From CAMDHY01 sp046156265 (GTDB taxonomy: Bacteria; Pseudomonadota; Alphaproteobacteria; Rhizobiales; Segnochrobactraceae): DNA of 64,000 bases. Positions 60,647 through 64,000 of this stretch are shown here, piece by piece. The translations under genes and the position numbers were made by a program. The notes under the pieces are model-generated. The model did no database searches and was not told the origin of the DNA. It saw only the letters and a list, made by a program, of their open reading frames with translations. Each line of letters opens with the position of its first letter. Position 1 is the first letter of the stretch. The stretch is taken from assembly GCF_046156265.1 (NCBI RefSeq), contig NZ_JAWDIR010000045.1:1-64000 (forward strand), written 5' to 3'.

Positions 60647-61189
60647 TCAGGTCGACAGGTCGTCGTCGTCGAGATTGGTGATGACGCGCCGGTTCTGCGA
60701 CTTGCACTCGATCTCCGGGCAGTCGCGGACGAGGCGGTCGCGTCCGTAGCCCTTGGCGCGCAGGCGGTCGGCAGCGACGCCGCGCGAGACGAGGAAGGCC
60801 TTCACGGCCTCGGCACGGCGCAGCGACAGCGCCATCTGCGCCTCGGGCGTGCCGCTGTCGTCGGCGAAGCCCTGCACGCGCGCCCGCCAGGTCGGGTACT
60901 GGTTGAGCCAGACGGCCTGCTTGTCGAGGGTGACGATGGCGGTCTGGTCGATCTCGTCGGAGCCGGCCTTGAAGAAGACCCGGCGGCCGACGTTGACCAT
61001 GAAGTCCTCCTCGCTGCCCGGCGCCATCGCGAGGCCGGCCATCGCCGGGGCGTCGGTCGCGACCGGCGTGAGGTTCGTGCTGCCGGCGTCGAACGAGCCG
61101 CCGGAGCAGCCGGCGACGATGAGCGCGAGGCCCAGCGCCAGGGCACCGCCGAGGTGCCTCGCGGACGCGAGGAAAGTGTTGGTCGACAC
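60647..61189 (-). CDS. OmpA-family (Pal-like) outer-membrane lipoprotein
   Basis: A 180-residue lipoprotein with a lipobox LIVAGC (acylated Cys28) followed by a short linker and an OmpA_C domain (about 65-170): VFFKAGSDEIDQTAIVTLDKQAVWLN, VQGFADDSGTPEAQMALSLRRAEAVKAFLVSRGVAADRLRAKGYGRDRLV and the ending CKSQNRRVITNLD. Such domains bind peptidoglycan. It resembles Pal but is not next to tolB, so it is called Pal-like only. The GTG at 61189 follows GGAGGGG; an ATG ten codons upstream is possible. Confidence 0.82.
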   Translation of the reverse strand: MSTNTFLASARHLGGALALGLALIVAGCSGGSFDAGSTNLTPVATDAPAMAGLAMAPGSEEDFMVNVGRRVFFKAGSDEIDQTAIVTLDKQAVWLNQYPTWRARVQGFADDSGTPEAQMALSLRRAEAVKAFLVSRGVAADRLRAKGYGRDRLVRDCPEIECKSQNRRVITNLDDDDLST

Positions 61190-61275
61190 GCGGCAGCCCC
61201 TCCATTTGAGCCGTCGCATGGCGACGGCCCTCAGTCCCCTATGCTCCCCACGGCATCCGAAGCCGGTGGCGCGCC

Positions 61276-61977
61276 TCAGGTCGCCTTCTCGGCGATGTGC
61301 GGCAGCACCAGCACCTTGGTGCCGATCGGCACGCGCTGGTAGAGGTCGATGACGTCCTCGTTGAACATGCGGATGCAGCCGGAGGAGACGTCCGAGCCGA
61401 TGCTCCACGGCTCGGTGGTGCCGTGCACGCGGTAGCCGAGGTCGGCGCCGTTTCGATAGAGATACAGGGCACGGGGGCCGAGCGGGTTGTCGGCGCCGCC
61501 TTCCATGAAGCGCGGCAGGTCCGGCCGGCGCTGCAGCATCTCGGGCGGCGGCGTCCAGGTCGGCCAGATCGCCTTGCGGTCGACCTGCGCCGTGCCGTAC
61601 CACTTGAAGCCTTCCTTGCCGACACCGACGCCGTAGCGTAGCGCGGTGTTGTTCTCGAAGATCACGTAGAGGAAGTGGTGCCGCGTATCGATGACGACGG
61701 TGCCCTGCGGCTCGGTGCTGTAGTACTGCACGATCTGCCGCTTCCACTGCGGCTTGATCACCTGGAACTTGGTCGCCCGGAAGACGACGCCGTTGTCCTC
61801 GGTGGTGCCGTTGAACCACTTCGAGGCGTTGCTCTGGGCGAAGGCCGGCGCCAGCCCGGTGGCAAACGCCGCCGTCAGCGCCAGGCCGCCGGCGACGAGT
61901 TCGCGCCGCGTCAGTCCGCGGCCTGCCGCCGCCTCATCCATCGACCCGTCGGGTGCCTTATCGCGCTCGAAAGCCAT
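61276..61977 (-). CDS. L,D-transpeptidase (YkuD domain)
   Basis: A 233-residue periplasmic enzyme that makes 3-3 crosslinks in peptidoglycan or attaches proteins to it. A Tat-like signal GLTRRELVAGG (21-31) precedes a hydrophobic stretch ending AFAQ near 48. The YkuD domain runs from about 92 with VVIDTRHHFLYVI to the catalytic motif VHGTTEP (His185) and SIGSDVSSGCIRMFNEDVIDLY with Cys201. It is divergent from the trp operon and 86 bases upstream of the OmpA-family lipoprotein gene, a plausible envelope-gene pair. Confidence 0.9.
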   Translation of the reverse strand: MAFERDKAPDGSMDEAAAGRGLTRRELVAGGLALTAAFATGLAPAFAQSNASKWFNGTTEDNGVVFRATKFQVIKPQWKRQIVQYYSTEPQGTVVIDTRHHFLYVIFENNTALRYGVGVGKEGFKWYGTAQVDRKAIWPTWTPPPEMLQRRPDLPRFMEGGADNPLGPRALYLYRNGADLGYRVHGTTEPWSIGSDVSSGCIRMFNEDVIDLYQRVPIGTKVLVLPHIAEKAT

Positions 61978-62193
61978 GAACGGTCGTCCTCCTCCGTCGG
62001 CCATCCGCCCCGTCCTGGATGCGCCGGACGATCGATCCACCGGTTGTCCCGCGCCCCCGCGGAAGTGCCGACGCGAAGCGGTTCGGCCAAGTCGCAGAGA
62101 TAGCGGCGAAAACGCGGCGCGGTCAACGCCGCGAGCGCCAGATTGCCACACCCGGCGCTTGTCGGCGAGACGCGGATGCGTTACGAACGCGTC

Positions 62194-62241
62194 ATGTCGA
62201 CGAACCTGCACAACGGCGCGTGGTGGTGGCCTGCCTTCTGA
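62194..62241 (+). CDS. trpL: Tryptophan leader peptide TrpL
   Basis: A 15-residue frame, MSTNLHNGAWWWPAF, with three consecutive Trp codons (62221-62229), one of the clearest attenuation signatures. It lies 170 bases before trpE(G). Immediately after its stop, GGCGGCC (62242-62248) can pair with GGCCGCC (62283-62289) as antiterminator; the same GGCCGCC pairs with GGCGGCC (62300-62306) in the terminator. Confidence 0.93.
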   Translation: MSTNLHNGAWWWPAF

Positions 62242-62280
62242 GGCGGCCCGCGCGCGATGTTTTTCAGGACGCGATGAAGA

Positions 62281-62311
62281 GGGGCCGCCGGGGTGACCGG
62301 GCGGCCTTTTT
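62281..62311 (+). terminator. trp attenuator terminator
   Basis: GGCCGCC (62283-62289) and GGCGGCC (62300-62306) make a 7-base stem with a 10-base loop, followed by five T (62307-62311). The 5' arm can instead pair with the identical GGCGGCC sequence just after the trpL stop codon, so a ribosome stalled on the Trp codons prevents the terminator. Pairings are read directly; function follows from the known trp attenuation mechanism. Confidence 0.88.
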
Positions 62312-62410
62312 CGTGTCGACACCGTTCTCCCCCTCAGCCCAAGTCTGGTAGACGGTCGCTCGCGAAGGGCGCCGCCCGGCACGAGCGTGCCGGCACGAAA
62401 GGGTCGATCG

Positions 62411-64000
62411 ATGTCCCACACCGGGGAAGTCACCTACGTCACCGACGGCGGCGTCGCGGTGACGCGCAGCCACCGCGAGGTTCCCTACGCCGGCGCCATC
62501 GCGCCCTGGGTCGACCGGCTCGATGCCGAGCGCGGCGCCGTGTTCTCCTCGAGCTACGAGTTCCCCGGCCGCTACACCCGCTGGGACTTCGCGCTGGTCA
62601 ACCCGCCGGTGGCGGTGGAGACGCGCGGCCGGCAGGTGACGGTGACGGCGCTGAACGATCGCGGCCGGGTGCTCGTGCCCGCGATCGAGACGGTGCTGCG
62701 CGCCTCGCCGGACGTCGCCGCGGTCTCCGGCGACGCCGGCCTGCTGTCGGTGACGGTGAAGGAGCCGGCCGGGCCGTTCACGGAGGAGGAGCGGTCGCGC
62801 CAGCCGTCGGTGTTCTCGGTGGTGCGGGCGATCGTGGCGTTGTTCCGCTCCGACGAGGACCCGCACCTCGGGCTCGCCGGCGCCTTCGGCTACGACCTCG
62901 CCTACCAGTTCGAGCCGATGCCCTTGAAGCTCGAGCGGCCCGACGACCAGCGCGACCTCGTGCTGTTCGTGATGGACGAGTTCCTCGTCGTCGACCACTA
63001 CGGCCGCAAGGCCTCGGTTCATTCCTACGACTTTGCCATCGGCGGCGCCTCGACGAAGGGACTGCCGCGCGACGGCGAGAAGGTCCCGTTCGAGGCGGCC
63101 GACCGGGTCGTCGGGCGCGGCGACCATGCGCCGGGCGAGTATGCCAAGACGGTCGAGAAGGCGATCGACTACTTCCGCCGCGGCGACCTCTTCGAGGTGG
63201 TGCCGGGGCAGGTGTTCACCGAGCGCTGCCCGGCGCCGCCCTCGGCGGTGAGCCGGCGGCTGTCGGCGATCAACCCGGCGCCCTACGGCTTCTTCATGAA
63301 CCTCGGGCGCGGCGAGTGGCTGGTCGGCGCCTCGCCGGAGATGTTCGTGCGCGTCACCGGCGGCAAGCGCGTCGAGACCTGCCCGATCTCCGGCACCATC
63401 GCCCGCGGCCGCGACGCCATCGAGGACGAGGCGCAGATCCGCAAGCTCTTGAACTCCAAGAAGGACGAGGCGGAGCTGACGATGTGCTCCGACGTCGACC
63501 GCAACGACAAGGCGCGCGTCTGCGTGCCCGGCTCGGTGCGCGTGCTCGGCCGCCGGCAGATCGAGATGTACTCGCGCCTCATCCACACCGTCGACCACAT
63601 CGAGGGGATGCTGCGCGAGGGCATGGACGCGCTCGACGCCTTCCTGTCGCACGCCTGGGCGGTGACGGTGACGGGCGCGCCGAAGCGCTGGGCGATGCGC
63701 TTCATCGAGGAGAACGAGCGCACACCACGGGCCTGGTACGGCGGCGCCATCGGCATGGTGCTGTTCAACGGCGACCTCAACACCGGCCTGACGCTGCGCA
63801 CGGTCCGCATCAAGGACGGTGTCGCCGAGGTGCGGGCCGGGGCGACCGTCTTGTTCGATTCCGATCCGATGGAGGAGGAGCGCGAGACGGAGCTGAAGGC
63901 CTCGGCCATGCGCGCCGCGATCCGCGAGGCGGCCAACCCGCCGGTGGCAGCGATGGCGGCTGCGGCAGCGCACGCCGGCGAGCCGGTGCGGGTGCTCCTC
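62411..64000 (+). CDS. trpE(G): Anthranilate synthase, fused TrpE(G) type (truncated at window end)
   Basis: 530 codons are inside the window; the gene runs past its end. The product makes anthranilate from chorismate and glutamine, the first step of tryptophan synthesis. The TrpE part is complete: FSVVRAIVALFRS, GDLFEVVPGQVFTE, INPAPYGFFMNLG, LVGASPEMFVRV, TCPISGTIARGRD, the ELTMCSDVDRNDKARVC block and TVTGAPKRWAMRFIEE, with GGAIGMVLFNGDLNTGLTLRT near the end. The final EPVRVLL looks like the start of the glutamine amidotransferase domain that is fused in Rhizobiales TrpE(G). The ATG at 62411 follows AAAGGGTCGATCG. Confidence 0.93.
   Translation, partial: MSHTGEVTYVTDGGVAVTRSHREVPYAGAIAPWVDRLDAERGAVFSSSYEFPGRYTRWDFALVNPPVAVETRGRQVTVTALNDRGRVLVPAIETVLRASPDVAAVSGDAGLLSVTVKEPAGPFTEEERSRQPSVFSVVRAIVALFRSDEDPHLGLAGAFGYDLAYQFEPMPLKLERPDDQRDLVLFVMDEFLVVDHYGRKASVHSYDFAIGGASTKGLPRDGEKVPFEAADRVVGRGDHAPGEYAKTVEKAIDYFRRGDLFEVVPGQVFTERCPAPPSAVSRRLSAINPAPYGFFMNLGRGEWLVGASPEMFVRVTGGKRVETCPISGTIARGRDAIEDEAQIRKLLNSKKDEAELTMCSDVDRNDKARVCVPGSVRVLGRRQIEMYSRLIHTVDHIEGMLREGMDALDAFLSHAWAVTVTGAPKRWAMRFIEENERTPRAWYGGAIGMVLFNGDLNTGLTLRTVRIKDGVAEVRAGATVLFDSDPMEEERETELKASAMRAAIREAANPPVAAMAAAAAHAGEPVRVLL

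Overview
The window is about 70% GC and carries genes on both strands with short gaps, typical of an alphaproteobacterium of the Hyphomicrobiales (Rhizobiales). Supporting signs are a tRNA-His with discriminator A73 and a G1-U72 pair, the run DUF2948-hisD-UPF0262-phosphatase, a PdhS/DivJ/PleC-type kinase, phasins with a PhaR-like promoter palindrome, a divergent miaA/serB pair, and an anthranilate synthase of the length expected for TrpE(G) behind a tryptophan leader peptide. Position 1 starts with 17 G residues and is probably a contig edge; the right edge cuts trpE(G) at the end of its TrpE domain. Genus cannot be fixed from the sequence alone.

Layout. 1-344: dispersed palindromic repeats. 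345-3615: N-formylglutamate amidohydrolase and aldehyde dehydrogenase, divergent from a short-chain dehydrogenase, with a candidate operator between. 3934-7399: cobalamin genes cbiD, cobA, cobB. 7650-19397: a catabolic island. A GntR repressor, a Pif1-like helicase, a three-part TRAP transporter, a DapA-family lyase and an Ldh2-family dehydrogenase run leftward; a four-gene molybdenum hydroxylase, whose large subunit is encoded by two overlapping genes, runs rightward from a shared control region with a good promoter and a palindrome. 19428-21507: DUF190, crcB, murA. 21619-24739: heme oxygenase and bacteriophytochrome kinase overlapping by 14 bases, a self-contained red-light sensor. 25259-26626: an ELWxxDGT-repeat protein in DNA of clearly lower GC. 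26809-32201: iron-type ABC permease and a large multi-PAS kinase. 32444-34030: two phasins and tRNA-His.

34218-41584: a membrane-anchored ClpP/crotonase-fold protein, the hisD group, a PLP aminotransferase and a ureohydrolase. 41699-47989: LuxR regulator, adenosine-kinase-type PfkB kinase, 3-hydroxybutyrate dehydrogenase, a Zur-like Fur protein with a His-rich start, an EamA transporter, ispG and a low-molecular-weight phosphatase. 48198-51817: a YkvA protein, then an overlapping trio of CHASE3 kinase, receiver and receiver-HisKA_2 kinase. 51913-55585: ilvI-ilvH-ilvC behind a leader peptide and terminator. 55680-64000: miaA and serB, icd, a Cys-rich small protein, an exported hydratase-like protein, an OmpA-type lipoprotein, an L,D-transpeptidase, and trpL-trpE(G).

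How it fits together. Polyhydroxybutyrate metabolism (phasins, 3-hydroxybutyrate dehydrogenase), light and stress signalling (bacteriophytochrome, two HisKA_2/HWE kinases, PdhS-like kinase), and biosynthesis of branched-chain amino acids, tryptophan, histidine, isoprenoids and cobalamin are interleaved. The most distinctive parts are the split-subunit molybdenum hydroxylase island, the bphO-bphP pair with a receiver at the kinase C-terminus, the low-GC ELWxxDGT gene, and several families of intergenic palindromes whose copies differ by compensatory changes. Most long open frames opposite these genes are GC-driven shadows and were left out.
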